64,000 bases of DNA from Aquiluna sp. Its GTDB lineage: Bacteria; Actinomycetota; Actinomycetes; Actinomycetales; Microbacteriaceae. The translations under genes and the position numbers were made by a program. Location of the stretch: the NCBI GenBank assembly GCA_021741585.1, contig JAIOXN010000001.1, positions 62,001 to 126,000 on the forward strand, read 5' to 3'. Positions within the stretch are counted from its first letter, which is position 1. The number at the start of each line of letters is the position of its first letter. The notes beneath the pieces are model-generated. The model saw only the letters and a list, made by a program, of their open reading frames with translations, did not search any database and had not been told where the DNA came from. This document shows, piece by piece, positions 54,936 to 64,000 of this stretch.

Positions 54936-55553
54936 CTAGCCTAGCAGCAGTGAGCGTGAATTTACCTTCACAGATGCGAAGCGAGCCGCTACATCTGGCC
55001 AGTTCACGATGTTCCAAAAAGCTTTGACGTAGTCTGCTTTTACGTTGACGTAGTCAAGGTAAAAGGCGTGTTCCCACATATCAAGCATCAACAGAGGCAT
55101 GGTTCCCATTGCTAGGTTGCCCTGCTGATCATAAAGCTGACCAATGATCATCCGGTTGCCGATAACATCCCATGCCAAATAGGCCCAACCTGATCCTTGG
55201 ATCGTCATTGCAGCAGCGGTGAAGTGAGCCTGGAAGGCATCAAACGACCCGAAGTATTCAGCAATCGCAGCCTGGAGGTCACCCTCTGGCATGGAGCTCT
55301 CCGGGCTTAGGTTTTTCCAGAAGATGCTGTGATTTACGTGGCCACCAAGGTTGAAAGCCAAATCCTTCTCAAGCTTTGGAAGGTTTGCAAAGTTGTTTGT
55401 CTCGCGTGCCTGGGCCATGGCCTCAAGGGCAGCGTTTGCTCCTGCAACATATGCCGCGTGGTGCTTTGAGTGGTGCAGCTCCATAATTCGGGCCGAGATG
55501 TTTGGTTCTAACGCTGAGTAGTCGAAGGTTAGTTCCGGAAGTGTATAAGTCAT
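54936..55553 (-). CDS. sodA: Superoxide dismutase (Mn/Fe type)
   Basis: 205-aa cytoplasmic SOD. Metal ligands: His in MELHHSKHHAAYV, His in GGHVNHSIFWKNL, and Asp and His in LDMWEHAFYLDY. Mn or Fe cannot be told by eye. Start ATG 55553 with SD GGAG. It lies between gap and whiA, an insertion relative to the mycobacterial order. Confidence 0.95.
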   Translation of the reverse strand: MTYTLPELTFDYSALEPNISARIMELHHSKHHAAYVAGANAALEAMAQARETNNFANLPKLEKDLAFNLGGHVNHSIFWKNLSPESSMPEGDLQAAIAEYFGSFDAFQAHFTAAAMTIQGSGWAYLAWDVIGNRMIIGQLYDQQGNLAMGTMPLLMLDMWEHAFYLDYVNVKADYVKAFWNIVNWPDVAARFASVKVNSRSLLLG

Positions 55554-55594
55554 ATCATTCTCCATTCATTTAGTTCAAGGCAAAAGGAACTGAT

Positions 55595-56572
55595 TTATTC
55601 CTCAAGAAAATCTGTAATCGCCGACTCGGTGTCTGGAATTCCTAGATCAGATGCTCTGCGATCGGCGGTTGCAAGCAATCTTCTGATTCTTCCCGCGATT
55701 GCATCTTTCGTCATCGGTGGATCCGCAAGTCTTCCAAGTTCATCAAGGGACGCTTCTGAGTGCTTTAGCCTAAGCTCCCCCGCATACTTCAGGTGATCAG
55801 GGGCGTCGGATCCAAGAATTTCCAGCGCTCTTGCGACTCTTGCGCCTGCAGCAACAGCAGCCTGGGCACTGCGACGGAGATTTGCATCATCAAAATTAGC
55901 TAGTCGGCTTGCCGCCCCTCGAACTTCTCGGCGATTGCGTAACTCTTCCCATTTCTCAACATGCTCAACACAGCCCATTTGCCTCAAGAGTTCACTTATC
56001 CCCTCGCCATCGCGCACGACAACTCGGTAAACATTCCGCACTTCTCTCGCCTTGGCGCTGACGCCGAGTCTTCTAGCTACGCCAACTAGCGCCATCGCAG
56101 ACTCATTGCCAGGGGCTGTAATCTCCAGCGATGTTGAACGACCTGGATCGGTCAGCACTCCTTGTGCGAGGAAGGCCCCTCTCATTACAGCTTTTGCCTC
56201 ATCAAGGGTTGAACTGATTAGCGTTGCTGGCAAACCTCGAACCGGGCGTCCTCGGTTGTCAATCAGACCGGTTTGCCTTGCAAGTAGTTCACCATCACGC
56301 AACACCCGGATTTGGTAACCACTGTTTTTGCGAACACCGCTTGCGGCAACCACTGCAAGGTCGGCCCTAATTCCATATAATTCGACGATCGCCCGTGAAA
56401 TCCTTCTTGCAAGCGTTGAGGAGTCAAGTTCAACCTCAATGGCTATGCGTCCGGAAATCAGATGCAGACCTCCGCAGAAGCGAAGAATCGTTGCCAGCTC
56501 AGCGGCCCTTTCCAGACCGTTCCCGGTTGGTACTCGTGCAAGTTCTTCTTTGATTGCTTGTGTTAGTGCCAC
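55595..56572 (-). CDS. whiA: DNA-binding protein WhiA
   Basis: 325-aa regulator of cell division and sporulation genes in Gram-positives. N-terminal LAGLIDADG-like domain ([24 protein letters not shown]...) and a C-terminal helix-turn-helix ([26 protein letters not shown]). GTG start 2 nt after rapZ. In relatives yvcK lies between rapZ and whiA; here it is missing. Confidence 0.95.
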   Translation of the reverse strand: MALTQAIKEELARVPTGNGLERAAELATILRFCGGLHLISGRIAIEVELDSSTLARRISRAIVELYGIRADLAVVAASGVRKNSGYQIRVLRDGELLARQTGLIDNRGRPVRGLPATLISSTLDEAKAVMRGAFLAQGVLTDPGRSTSLEITAPGNESAMALVGVARRLGVSAKAREVRNVYRVVVRDGEGISELLRQMGCVEHVEKWEELRNRREVRGAASRLANFDDANLRRSAQAAVAAGARVARALEILGSDAPDHLKYAGELRLKHSEASLDELGRLADPPMTKDAIAGRIRRLLATADRRASDLGIPDTESAITDFLEE

Positions 56573-56574
56573 GA

Positions 56575-57447
56575 TTACTCTCTACCTAAATCTCTGTGCT
56601 GAACAGAGATTTTGACGTCATCCTCGTCGGCGAGGATTTTTGCTATTTGATTGGCAATTGCCACTGAGCGGTGTTTCCCGCCCGTGCAACCTATTGCAAT
56701 GGTTGCGAATCTCTTGTTTTCTTTGCGGTAACCAGCTAAGACATGTTTCAGACCTGCCGCGTAGTGTTTTAAAAACTCTTCGACACCTGGCTGCGATAGA
56801 ACGTATTCGGAAACCTCGGAATCGTTTCCGGTCTTGGCTCTTAGCTCTTCTCTCCAGTGAGGATTTGGAATGAATCGAGCATCAGCAACAAGGTCAGCAT
56901 CGGCTGGAAGCCCATATTTGAACCCAAAGCTCATGACATTTACCTTAAGCGAGCGGGAATTTGCGTCAAAGGCTTCAGCGACTCGATTGGTGAGTTGATG
57001 CACGTTCGAGTCAGAGGTGTCGAAGACTAGATCTGCGCTCTCACGAAGCCCAAGTAGTTCTTTGCGCTCTTTGGCAATACCATCCAACACTGTCCCATCC
57101 GCTTGGAGAGGGTGAGGTCGCCTAACGGATTCAAAACGCTTCACCAAAGCCGAATCATTTGCCTCTAGAAATAACAAGCGAACGTTTATTTCACGTTGGC
57201 GAAGTTGAGTTAGGTGAACCTGAAGATCATTGAAGAACTCGCCACCTCTTACATCGATGATCACCGCGATTCTCGGGAGCGCGGCCTTGCTTAGAGAAAA
57301 GAGGTCGCTAATCGGGCCAAGAAGTTGAGGCGGAAGGTTGTCAATTACATACCATCCTTGGTCTTCTAGCGCATTGCCCACCGTGGATCGCCCAGCACCA
57401 GACATGCCGGTGACAACCAGCAATTCCGGTTTCTTCGTGGCTTCCAT
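56575..57447 (-). CDS. rapZ: RNase adapter RapZ / nucleotide-binding protein YvcJ
   Basis: 290-aa P-loop protein. [16 protein letters not shown] (about 14-29), and C-terminal [22 protein letters not shown]. In E. coli RapZ controls GlmS sRNA decay; the role in Actinobacteria is not settled. SD AGGGGAG upstream. It lies 63 nt after uvrC. Confidence 0.94.
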   Translation of the reverse strand: MEATKKPELLVVTGMSGAGRSTVGNALEDQGWYVIDNLPPQLLGPISDLFSLSKAALPRIAVIIDVRGGEFFNDLQVHLTQLRQREINVRLLFLEANDSALVKRFESVRRPHPLQADGTVLDGIAKERKELLGLRESADLVFDTSDSNVHQLTNRVAEAFDANSRSLKVNVMSFGFKYGLPADADLVADARFIPNPHWREELRAKTGNDSEVSEYVLSQPGVEEFLKHYAAGLKHVLAGYRKENKRFATIAIGCTGGKHRSVAIANQIAKILADEDDVKISVQHRDLGRE

Positions 57448-57510
57448 GACTCCCCTGCAAGTTCAAGCACTAGGTTAGCCCTTCGGCGTGTCGCGTGTGT
57501 GTCGAATTTA

Positions 57511-59355
57511 TTAATCTGTGAGTGAAGTTTTGATTTGGTTGGCCAATTTGGCACTAAAACCAGGCAATTGTGCAATCTCGTCTTCTGTTGCGATTTTTAT
57601 CCGCTTAAGGGATCCAAACTTGCGAAGCAGAGTTCTTGCTTTCGCCTCTCCCAGTCCAGGAATATCCTCGAGTGCTGATGCAATTGACTTGCTGCGCTTA
57701 GCGCGTTGAGCTGTGATTGCAAAGCGGTGCGCCTCATCACGAATGCGTTGCAACAAGAAAAGTTCCTCGCTAGTTCTTGGCAAAATCACTGGATAATCGC
57801 TACCCATAACAAAGATTTCCTCCATGCGTTTTGCTAGCGTTGCGATTGCAATTCCCGAAACATTTGAATCCTTCAAGGCCTTAATGGCTGCATTACGCTG
57901 AGGTAGACCGCCGTCGATGAGCAGAAGCGATGGCCGGTAGCTGAATTTCTCTCCAGCTGATTCCTCTTGCAGGTATTTCAATCTCCTAGTTAAAACTTGA
58001 TAAATCGATTCAGTATCGTCTGCGGTCTCGAGGTTGAATCTTCTGTAGTGGTCCTTTTTCGGCAGTCCATCCTCGAACACCACCATGGAGCCGACGGTTC
58101 CCGTGCCCGAAAGGTGTGAGATGTCAAAACACTCGATTCGTAGCGGCGCATTCTCCATCTGAAGCGCCTTTTGAATTCCTGAGAGCGCATCCGCTCTTGC
58201 TGCAAAGTCTGAGGTGCGTTTGAGCTTATAAGAATTCAGCGCTTGTGACGCATTTGTGTTTGCCGTTTGAGAGAGCTTGGCTTTATCCCCGCGTTTAGGG
58301 ATTAGAACTTCAACCTTCGAGCCTCGAAGATTACTCAACCAGGCTTCCAGTGCTTTTCCGTCAGCAGGTGTCTCCGGAACTAATACTGTTCTCGGAATCT
58401 CTACAGGTTCGCCTTTTCCACTGGGCGTGTAGATGTCTTGGATGACATACTCAAGCAATTCAGGGTTGCTTCTTTCAAGCTCCAGGTCAACCACTAGCGA
58501 ACGGTTTCCTCTGATCCTGCCGCCTCGAATAATGAAAATTGATACCGCCGCCGAGAGGTTATCGCGTGCTATACCTATCAAATCTGCGTCAGTGTCGTCG
58601 GTGAAGACTAGGGTGCTCTTCTCAAGAACCTTTTCAAGGGCTTGTATGTCGTCGCGATAATGCGCCGCCAGCTCATAATTTTGCTCCTCAGAAGCCTTCG
58701 CCATCCGCTCCTTGAGCTCAACTACGTGACCTTCGCTACCAGATGCGATGAAGTCGCCAAGTCTTTTGGCTAGGGCTTTGTGGTCGGGTTTCGAGATTCT
58801 TCCAACGCAAGGCGCGGAGCACTTACCAATATCCGCCAAAAGGCAAGCACGGTTCTGGCGTTTCGCTCTTTGATAGATGCCTGTGGTGCAAGAGCGAATG
58901 GGGTAGACCTTGAGCAGTGTTTCCAGAGTCTCTTTTGCCACCCAGGCTTGTGGGTAGGGCCCGAAATACTTGGCTCCCTTTATTTCCCTGTTTCTAGTCA
59001 GAAAAGCTCTAGGCACCTCATCCGCCATTGTTATCGCAAGATATGGGTAGGTCTTGTCGTCTCGAAAACGAACATTGAACGGCGGGTCAAACTCTTTGAT
59101 CCACATGAACTCGAGCTGAAGAGCCTCGTTCTCCGTGTCAACGATCGTCCACTTCACATCGCCTGCTGCCAAAAGCATGCGCTGGGTGCGCTCGTGAAGC
59201 GACTGCAGTGGGCCGAAGTAGTTGGTTAGCCGAGCTCTAAGGTTCTTGGCCTTTCCAACATAAAGCACCTTGCCAGATGCATCCAAAAAACGATAGACAC
59301 CCGGTTGAGTAGGAATCTCACCGGTGTTCGGCCTGAAGCTTAGGTCCTTAGCCAT
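57511..59355 (-). CDS. uvrC: Excinuclease ABC subunit C
   Basis: 614-aa endonuclease of nucleotide excision repair. N-terminal GIY-YIG domain (QPGVYRFLDASGKVLYVGKAKNLRARL), UVR motif in the middle, RNase H-like nuclease domain (IECFDISHLSGTGTVGSMVVFEDG), and C-terminal helix-hairpin-helix (DIPGLGEAKARTLLRKFGSL). ATG 59355 overlaps the uvrA TAA (TAATG); an open frame upstream to 59493 is not part of the protein. Confidence 0.97.
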   Translation of the reverse strand: MAKDLSFRPNTGEIPTQPGVYRFLDASGKVLYVGKAKNLRARLTNYFGPLQSLHERTQRMLLAAGDVKWTIVDTENEALQLEFMWIKEFDPPFNVRFRDDKTYPYLAITMADEVPRAFLTRNREIKGAKYFGPYPQAWVAKETLETLLKVYPIRSCTTGIYQRAKRQNRACLLADIGKCSAPCVGRISKPDHKALAKRLGDFIASGSEGHVVELKERMAKASEEQNYELAAHYRDDIQALEKVLEKSTLVFTDDTDADLIGIARDNLSAAVSIFIIRGGRIRGNRSLVVDLELERSNPELLEYVIQDIYTPSGKGEPVEIPRTVLVPETPADGKALEAWLSNLRGSKVEVLIPKRGDKAKLSQTANTNASQALNSYKLKRTSDFAARADALSGIQKALQMENAPLRIECFDISHLSGTGTVGSMVVFEDGLPKKDHYRRFNLETADDTESIYQVLTRRLKYLQEESAGEKFSYRPSLLLIDGGLPQRNAAIKALKDSNVSGIAIATLAKRMEEIFVMGSDYPVILPRTSEELFLLQRIRDEAHRFAITAQRAKRSKSIASALEDIPGLGEAKARTLLRKFGSLKRIKIATEDEIAQLPGFSAKLANQIKTSLTD

Positions 59356-62204
59356 TACCCAAGCATTGTCGCTAAGAATTTGCCGGTGTGGCTCTCCTTG
59401 GACTTGGCCACGGTTTCCGGGGTTCCTTGGGCCACTACCAACCCGCCGCCCGAGCCGCCCTCTGGACCCATATCGACAATCCAGTCGGCACAACGAATCA
59501 CATCTAAATTGTGCTCGATAACAAGGACGGTATTTCCCTTTTCTACAAGGGAGTTCAGCACTAGAAGTAGCTTTCGAACATCTTCGAAGTGCAAACCGGT
59601 GGTCGGTTCATCAAGGACATAGATGGTTTTACCGGTTGAGCGCCGTTGCAATTCGGTAGCCAGCTTCACTCGCTGTGCCTCACCACCGGAGAGGGTTGTT
59701 GCAGATTGACCCAAGCGAACATAACCAAGACCAACCTCAACCAGAGTGTTGAGGAATCTCGCAATAGAGTTGATTGGAGCAAAAAATTCTGCCGCCTCGG
59801 AAATCGGCATGTTCAGAACATCGCCAATCGACTTGCCCTTGTATTTAACCTGGAGTGTTTCACGGTTATAGCGAGCACCCTTGCAGTCTTCGCACATTAC
59901 ATAAACATCCGGTAGGAAGTTCATCTCTATCCGAATTGTTCCATCGCCGGCGCAGGTTTCACACCTGCCGCCTTTGACGTTGAATGAGAAGCGTCCTTGT
60001 AGGTACCCTCGAACCTTTGATTCGGTAGTTTCCGCGAAGAGCTTTCTGATGTGGTCAAAAACCCCGGTGTAGGTTGCGGGATTAGATCTCGGAGTTCTGC
60101 CAATTGGTGCCTGGTCAACGTGCACCACCTTGTCCAGTTGCTCGAGCCCTTCGACCCTGATGTGCTTGCCAGCAACGCCTTTTGCCTTGTTTAGCTTGTT
60201 AGCCAACACTTCATAGAGCACATCATTTACTAATGATGATTTTCCAGATCCGCTGACGCCGGTAACCGCGGTCATGACGCCAAGTGGGAACTCAACATCA
60301 ATGTTTTGAAGGTTGTTCTCTTTTGCGCCGACAACCCTAATTTTCCGATTCGGGTCCACTTTGCGGCGCTTCTTTGGTGCCTCAATCTTGACTCGCCCAG
60401 AAAGGAAATCCCCGGTAATCGAATTCTTATTGCTCAAAATCTCTTTGTAGCTTCCAGAGTGGACCACTTCCCCACCGTGCAAACCTGCTCCAGGACCGAT
60501 ATCAACCAACCAGTCAGCTGCTCTAATGGTGTCCTCATCGTGCTCTACAACAATCAAGGTGTTACCCAGGTCACGGAGTTTGATCAAGGTCTCAATAAGT
60601 CTTAGGTTGTCGCGCTGGTGCAAACCAATTGACGGTTCGTCAAGCACGTAAAGCACACCTGTGAGGCCGGCTCCAATTTGAGTCGCAAGCCTGATGCGTT
60701 GCGCCTCGCCTCCGGACAGAGAGCCTGCGGAGCGCTCTAACGAGAGATATTCCAAGCCAACCGCTAAAAGGAAATCGAGCCGTGCACGAATCTCTCTGAG
60801 CACCTGGGCTGCGATAGTTGCCTCACGATCGGTGAGACCAACCGAGTCAAAGAAGTTGTGGGCGTTTTTCAGGCTCATGGCGGAAACATCGTGGATCGAC
60901 TTGCCGTGCACGGTGACCGCTAGGACCTCTGGTCGCAACCTTGCTCCTTCACAAGCGGGGCATGGGATTTCTCTTAGGAATTCAGACCACTTCCCCCTGA
61001 GCCAATCGCTGTCTGATTCCAGATAGCGACGCTCAACATATGGCAAAACACCTTCAAAGCCTGAGGTGTAGCGCATCTCACGGCCGTACTTTGATTTCCA
61101 TTTGACCTGGACCTCAAAATCGTTGCCTCGAAGGACAGCTTGCTGAGTCTCCTCGGAGAGCTGCTCCCAAGGAGTGTCTAGGGAAAATTCGAGATCGTTT
61201 GCCAAGCCCTGAATTAGCCTGGTGAAGTAGCTGTAGAGACCCTTGCCCTGGGTTGACCATGGCAGAATCACACCTTGATTAATGCTGGCTCCAGGGTCTC
61301 CAATTACCAACTCTGCGTCAACCGCCATCTTGGTGCCAAGACCCGAGCAGGTGGTGCAGGCACCAAATGGTGCGTTAAAGCTGAAGGTTCTTGGTTCGAT
61401 TTCAGTTAGCGCCAAATCGTGCTCGTTTGGACAACTGAGTCGTTCCGAGAAGGTGCGAGTCTTGCCCTCGTCCAAAAAATCTACAATGACACGGCCATCG
61501 GCTAGCTTGAGTGCGGTTTCGATGGAGTCTGTGAGCCTGGATCCGATGTCATCTTTGATCACCAGGCGGTCTACAACTACTGAGATGTCGTGTTTGAAGC
61601 TCTTTTTGAGCGGCTTTGCCTCGGTGAGAACAAGCGTTTCCCCATCTACTACAGCTCTGGCGTAACCCTGAGACTGCAAGGAGGCAAAGAGATCTACGAA
61701 CTCCCCTTTTTTCTGTTGGACAATTGGTGCGAGAAGCTGGAATCTAGTCCCGGCATCGAGGGTCAGTAGCTGATCAACAATCGCCTGTGGGGTCTGCTTT
61801 GAGATTATTTCGCCACATTCGTGGCAGTGTGGTACGCCGATTCGGGCCCAGAGTAATCTCAAATAGTCGTGAATCTCGGTAATGGTTCCAACCGTAGATC
61901 TTGGGTTGCGATTTGTGGATTTTTGGTCGATAGAAACCGCAGGGCTGAGACCTTCAATAAAGTCAACGTCAGGTCGATCTACCTGTCCCAAAAACTGTCT
62001 GGCATATGCGCTGAGCGACTCAACATAACGGCGTTGACCCTCGGCAAAGATGGTGTCAAAAGCAAGTGAAGACTTTCCGGAACCACTGAGGCCGGTAAAA
62101 ACAACCATCGAATCCTTGGGGATTTCAAGGTTCAAGTTCTTTAGGTTGTGGACACGAGCGCCCTTGATAGAGAGCTTGGAGCCGGAAGGAGTCTTGATAG
62201 TCAC
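59355..62204 (-). CDS. uvrA: Excinuclease ABC subunit A
   Basis: 949-aa damage sensor with two ABC modules. Walker [15 protein letters not shown] (about 36-49) and [14 protein letters not shown]; signatures [14 protein letters not shown] and [14 protein letters not shown]. Zinc sites: CPNEHD...CTTCSG region and C-E-T-C-A-G ... CEDC. GTG start 9 nt after the uvrB stop. Confidence 0.98.
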   Translation of the reverse strand: MTIKTPSGSKLSIKGARVHNLKNLNLEIPKDSMVVFTGLSGSGKSSLAFDTIFAEGQRRYVESLSAYARQFLGQVDRPDVDFIEGLSPAVSIDQKSTNRNPRSTVGTITEIHDYLRLLWARIGVPHCHECGEIISKQTPQAIVDQLLTLDAGTRFQLLAPIVQQKKGEFVDLFASLQSQGYARAVVDGETLVLTEAKPLKKSFKHDISVVVDRLVIKDDIGSRLTDSIETALKLADGRVIVDFLDEGKTRTFSERLSCPNEHDLALTEIEPRTFSFNAPFGACTTCSGLGTKMAVDAELVIGDPGASINQGVILPWSTQGKGLYSYFTRLIQGLANDLEFSLDTPWEQLSEETQQAVLRGNDFEVQVKWKSKYGREMRYTSGFEGVLPYVERRYLESDSDWLRGKWSEFLREIPCPACEGARLRPEVLAVTVHGKSIHDVSAMSLKNAHNFFDSVGLTDREATIAAQVLREIRARLDFLLAVGLEYLSLERSAGSLSGGEAQRIRLATQIGAGLTGVLYVLDEPSIGLHQRDNLRLIETLIKLRDLGNTLIVVEHDEDTIRAADWLVDIGPGAGLHGGEVVHSGSYKEILSNKNSITGDFLSGRVKIEAPKKRRKVDPNRKIRVVGAKENNLQNIDVEFPLGVMTAVTGVSGSGKSSLVNDVLYEVLANKLNKAKGVAGKHIRVEGLEQLDKVVHVDQAPIGRTPRSNPATYTGVFDHIRKLFAETTESKVRGYLQGRFSFNVKGGRCETCAGDGTIRIEMNFLPDVYVMCEDCKGARYNRETLQVKYKGKSIGDVLNMPISEAAEFFAPINSIARFLNTLVEVGLGYVRLGQSATTLSGGEAQRVKLATELQRRSTGKTIYVLDEPTTGLHFEDVRKLLLVLNSLVEKGNTVLVIEHNLDVIRCADWIVDMGPEGGSGGGLVVAQGTPETVAKSKESHTGKFLATMLG

Positions 62205-62213
62205 TGTAGAAGT

Positions 62214-64000
62214 CTAGGCATGTCCTGCGGCATCAAATTGCCGCACCTCGCGTTTGAGTTCACTAATTTCATCTCGAATTCGTGCCGCTAATTCAAATTG
62301 CAACTCTGAGGCAGCTAACTTCATCTGGGCATCCAGCTCGAGGATGGTTGCAATCAAGGCTTCCTTGCCCTGAGAGCCAACCGAAGTCCTAGGTTTTAAG
62401 CCAGCTTTGGCCTTGCCACCCTTACCGAGTTCCTTGATTAGTTCTTCGGTATCAACCTCTTCGCGCATGAGCTGATCCGTGATATCCGCAATCTTTTTGC
62501 GCAGCGGTTGTGGATCAACTCCATGGGCAACGTTGTAGGCAACCTGTTTCTCTCTGCGGCGATTGGTCTCATCAATCGCCTTAGCCATCGAATCCGTGAT
62601 TCGATCGGCATACATGTGAACCTCACCATTGATGTTTCTGGCAGCACGACCTATGGTCTGGATCAACGATGTGGCTGAGCGCAAGAACCCTTCCTTATCG
62701 GCATCCAGGATAGAAACCAATGACACCTCTGGAAGGTCTAGACCTTCGCGCAATAGGTTGATGCCCACAAGCACGTCGTAGACGCCTTGGCGTAGCTCCC
62801 TGAGCAGCTCGACTCTTCGAAGTGTGTCGACATCAGAGTGGAGGTAGCGAACTCTGACTCCCATTTCCGTGAAGTACTCGGTGACCTCCTCAGCCAGTCG
62901 CTTTGTGAGGGTTGTAACGAGCACTCTTTCGTCCTTGGCGGTGCGGACTCTGATTTCCTCTAACAGGTCATCAATCTGGCCCTTAGATGGCTTGATGACA
63001 ATCTGTGGGTCGACCAAACCAGTTGGGCGAATGATCTGTTCGACGACACCGTCTGATTTTGCAAGCTCGTATTTTCCCGGTGTTGCAGAAAGGTACACCG
63101 TTTGCCCTACTCGCTCCAAGAATTCTTCAAATCGAAGCGGGCGGTTATCCAGGGCAGATGGCAACCTAAAGCCGTGCTCAACCAGAGTTCTTTTTCTTGA
63201 AGCATCGCCAGCGCTCATCGCACCAATTTGTGGGACGGTCACGTGAGACTCGTCGATGACAGTGAGAAAGTCTTCTGGGAAGTAATCCAGCAAACAGGCT
63301 GGTGCTTCTCCTACCTCCCTGGCATCAATGTGGCGCGAGTAGTTCTCAATTCCAGAGCAGAACCCAATCTCGCGAATCATCTCGAGGTCAAACGTGGTTC
63401 TCATCTTGATTCGTTGGGCTTCTAGGAGCTTTCCCTGTCGCTCAAAGTCCTTATAGCGGTGCTCGAGTTCTTCCTCGATAGCCTCAATGGCACTGGCCAT
63501 GCGTTCAACTGGCGCAACGTAGTAGGACGCCGGGTAAATGGCGACGCTTTCGCGTTCCATCAGAACTTCCCCTGTTAATGGGTGAATTCGATAGATTTTC
63601 TCGATTTCATCACCAAAGAACTCGATGCGAGTGGCTTCTTCGTCATAAACCGCGATTACTTCCACTGTGTCGCCTTTGACTCTGAAGTTTCCTCTTGTGA
63701 ATTCGATGTCGTTTCGTTGGTATTGGATTGCGACCAGACCTCGGATCAGCTCATCTCGGTCGATTCGCTGCCCAACTTTCAGCGGTAGTGATTGTGCCAA
63801 GTACTCCTTGGGAGCGCCAAGACCATAGATGCAGGAAACTGTTGCAACCACGATCACGTCTCGTCGAGACAGTAGCGACATGGTTGCCGAATATCTCAGG
63901 CGTTCAACCTCTTCGTTGATTGTTGAGTCCTTTTCAATGAAGGTGTCGGTTTGCGGAACATAAGCCTCGGGTTGGTAGTAGTCGTAATAGCTAACGAAGT
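62214..64000 (-). CDS. uvrB: Excinuclease ABC subunit B, 5' part beyond the window
   Basis: SF2 helicase of excision repair. The frame stays open to the right edge: residues [16 protein letters not shown], the UvrB damage-binding hairpin, are encoded at 63950-64000. The ATG at 63881 is therefore internal. Later motifs: [26 protein letters not shown] (motif II), [34 protein letters not shown], and the C-terminal UVR motif ([20 protein letters not shown]). Walker A lies outside the window. Leads uvrB-uvrA-uvrC. Confidence 0.97.
   Translation of the reverse strand, partial: FVSYYDYYQPEAYVPQTDTFIEKDSTINEEVERLRYSATMSLLSRRDVIVVATVSCIYGLGAPKEYLAQSLPLKVGQRIDRDELIRGLVAIQYQRNDIEFTRGNFRVKGDTVEVIAVYDEEATRIEFFGDEIEKIYRIHPLTGEVLMERESVAIYPASYYVAPVERMASAIEAIEEELEHRYKDFERQGKLLEAQRIKMRTTFDLEMIREIGFCSGIENYSRHIDAREVGEAPACLLDYFPEDFLTVIDESHVTVPQIGAMSAGDASRKRTLVEHGFRLPSALDNRPLRFEEFLERVGQTVYLSATPGKYELAKSDGVVEQIIRPTGLVDPQIVIKPSKGQIDDLLEEIRVRTAKDERVLVTTLTKRLAEEVTEYFTEMGVRVRYLHSDVDTLRRVELLRELRQGVYDVLVGINLLREGLDLPEVSLVSILDADKEGFLRSATSLIQTIGRAARNINGEVHMYADRITDSMAKAIDETNRRREKQVAYNVAHGVDPQPLRKKIADITDQLMREEVDTEELIKELGKGGKAKAGLKPRTSVGSQGKEALIATILELDAQMKLAASELQFELAARIRDEISELKREVRQFDAAGHA

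Noticed and set aside
59356-59493. N-terminal extension of uvrC
   Set aside because: It is the antisense of uvrA, lacks GIY-YIG similarity, and ATG 59355 overlaps the uvrA stop in the usual coupled way.
63779-63881. ATG at 63881 as the start of uvrB
   Set aside because: The frame remains open and clearly UvrB-like to the window edge, so this Met is internal.

Overview
The window is a gene-dense piece of a streamlined actinobacterial chromosome, most like a small-genome planktonic Microbacteriaceae (Luna-type lineages such as Rhodoluna or Aquiluna). The assignment rests on an actinobacterial gene set and gene order: RbpA, PafB/PafC, WhiA, an InhA-type enoyl-ACP reductase, OpcA, qcrCAB with ctaE, a ppm1/lnt pair, and a tmRNA with an ANTK...ALAA tag. 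GC content looks near half by eye, intergenic gaps are tiny, and many genes overlap. The genus is inference. I see no mobile element, CRISPR array, prophage or restriction/defence locus.

Layout. 1-7.8 kb: cytochrome aa3 oxidase genes (ctaD, ctaF), an isochorismatase-like hydrolase, tmRNA, a LysE-type exporter, and the bc1 operon ctaE-qcrC-qcrA-qcrB. 7.9-11.3 kb: trpD, a probable XerCD dif site, NUDIX, a YczE-like membrane protein, a glycerophosphodiesterase and rbpA. 11.3-21.8 kb: one long minus-strand block with ppm, lnt, a Ski2-like helicase, tatCA, pafCB, a tandem FKBP lipoprotein, trmI and a HAD phosphatase. 21.8-28.3 kb: PAC2 protein, uppP, tRNA-Leu(GAG), sirtuin, histidine phosphatase, glycosyltransferase, hydrolase, exonuclease, bL31 type B. 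28.4-35.8 kb: ABC ATPase, the divergent glgA/glgC pair, serB, fabG-fabI, DUF3099, SURF1, bioY. 35.8-43.3 kb: suf operon, ctaA-phrB, ctaB. 43.3-51.2 kb: pentose-phosphate operon tkt-tal-pgi-zwf-opcA-pgl. 51.2-54.9 kb: second RbpA-like gene, secG, and tpiA-pgk-gap. 54.9-64 kb: sodA, whiA, rapZ and uvrC-uvrA-uvrB (uvrB runs off the right edge). From fabG to uvrB the order broadly follows the mycobacterial fabG1/inhA-suf-cta-tkt...gap-whiA-uvrC neighbourhood, with deletions.

How the genes fit together. Respiration is well represented: aa3 subunits I, III and IV, the whole bc1 complex, heme O and heme A synthases and SURF1. Central carbon flow is covered by the oxidative and non-oxidative pentose-phosphate enzymes, pgi, and lower glycolysis from triose phosphate to 3-phosphoglycerate, with glgA/glgC for alpha-glucan storage. 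Fe-S assembly, superoxide dismutase, photolyase and UvrABC suit an aerobic, light-exposed cell.

Most notable signals. (1) A 28-bp dif-like site at 8988-9015 suggests this region is near the replication terminus. (2) At least 13 transcription units have a TANNNT -10 box (often TAGACT) 6-8 nt before the start codon, which implies widespread leaderless mRNAs and fixes several starts. (3) Hairpin-plus-U-tract terminators for fabI and rpmE2 lie inside the coding sequence of the convergent neighbour. (4) There are two RbpA-family genes. (5) Conserved loci have collapsed: no pup/prcBA/pafA beside pafBC, no yvcK between rapZ and whiA, and no sufS/sufU in the suf operon. I did not find a convincing wholly novel multi-gene system. 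No stretch over 300 bases lacks a gene except 2480-2965, which holds the tmRNA and its terminator.
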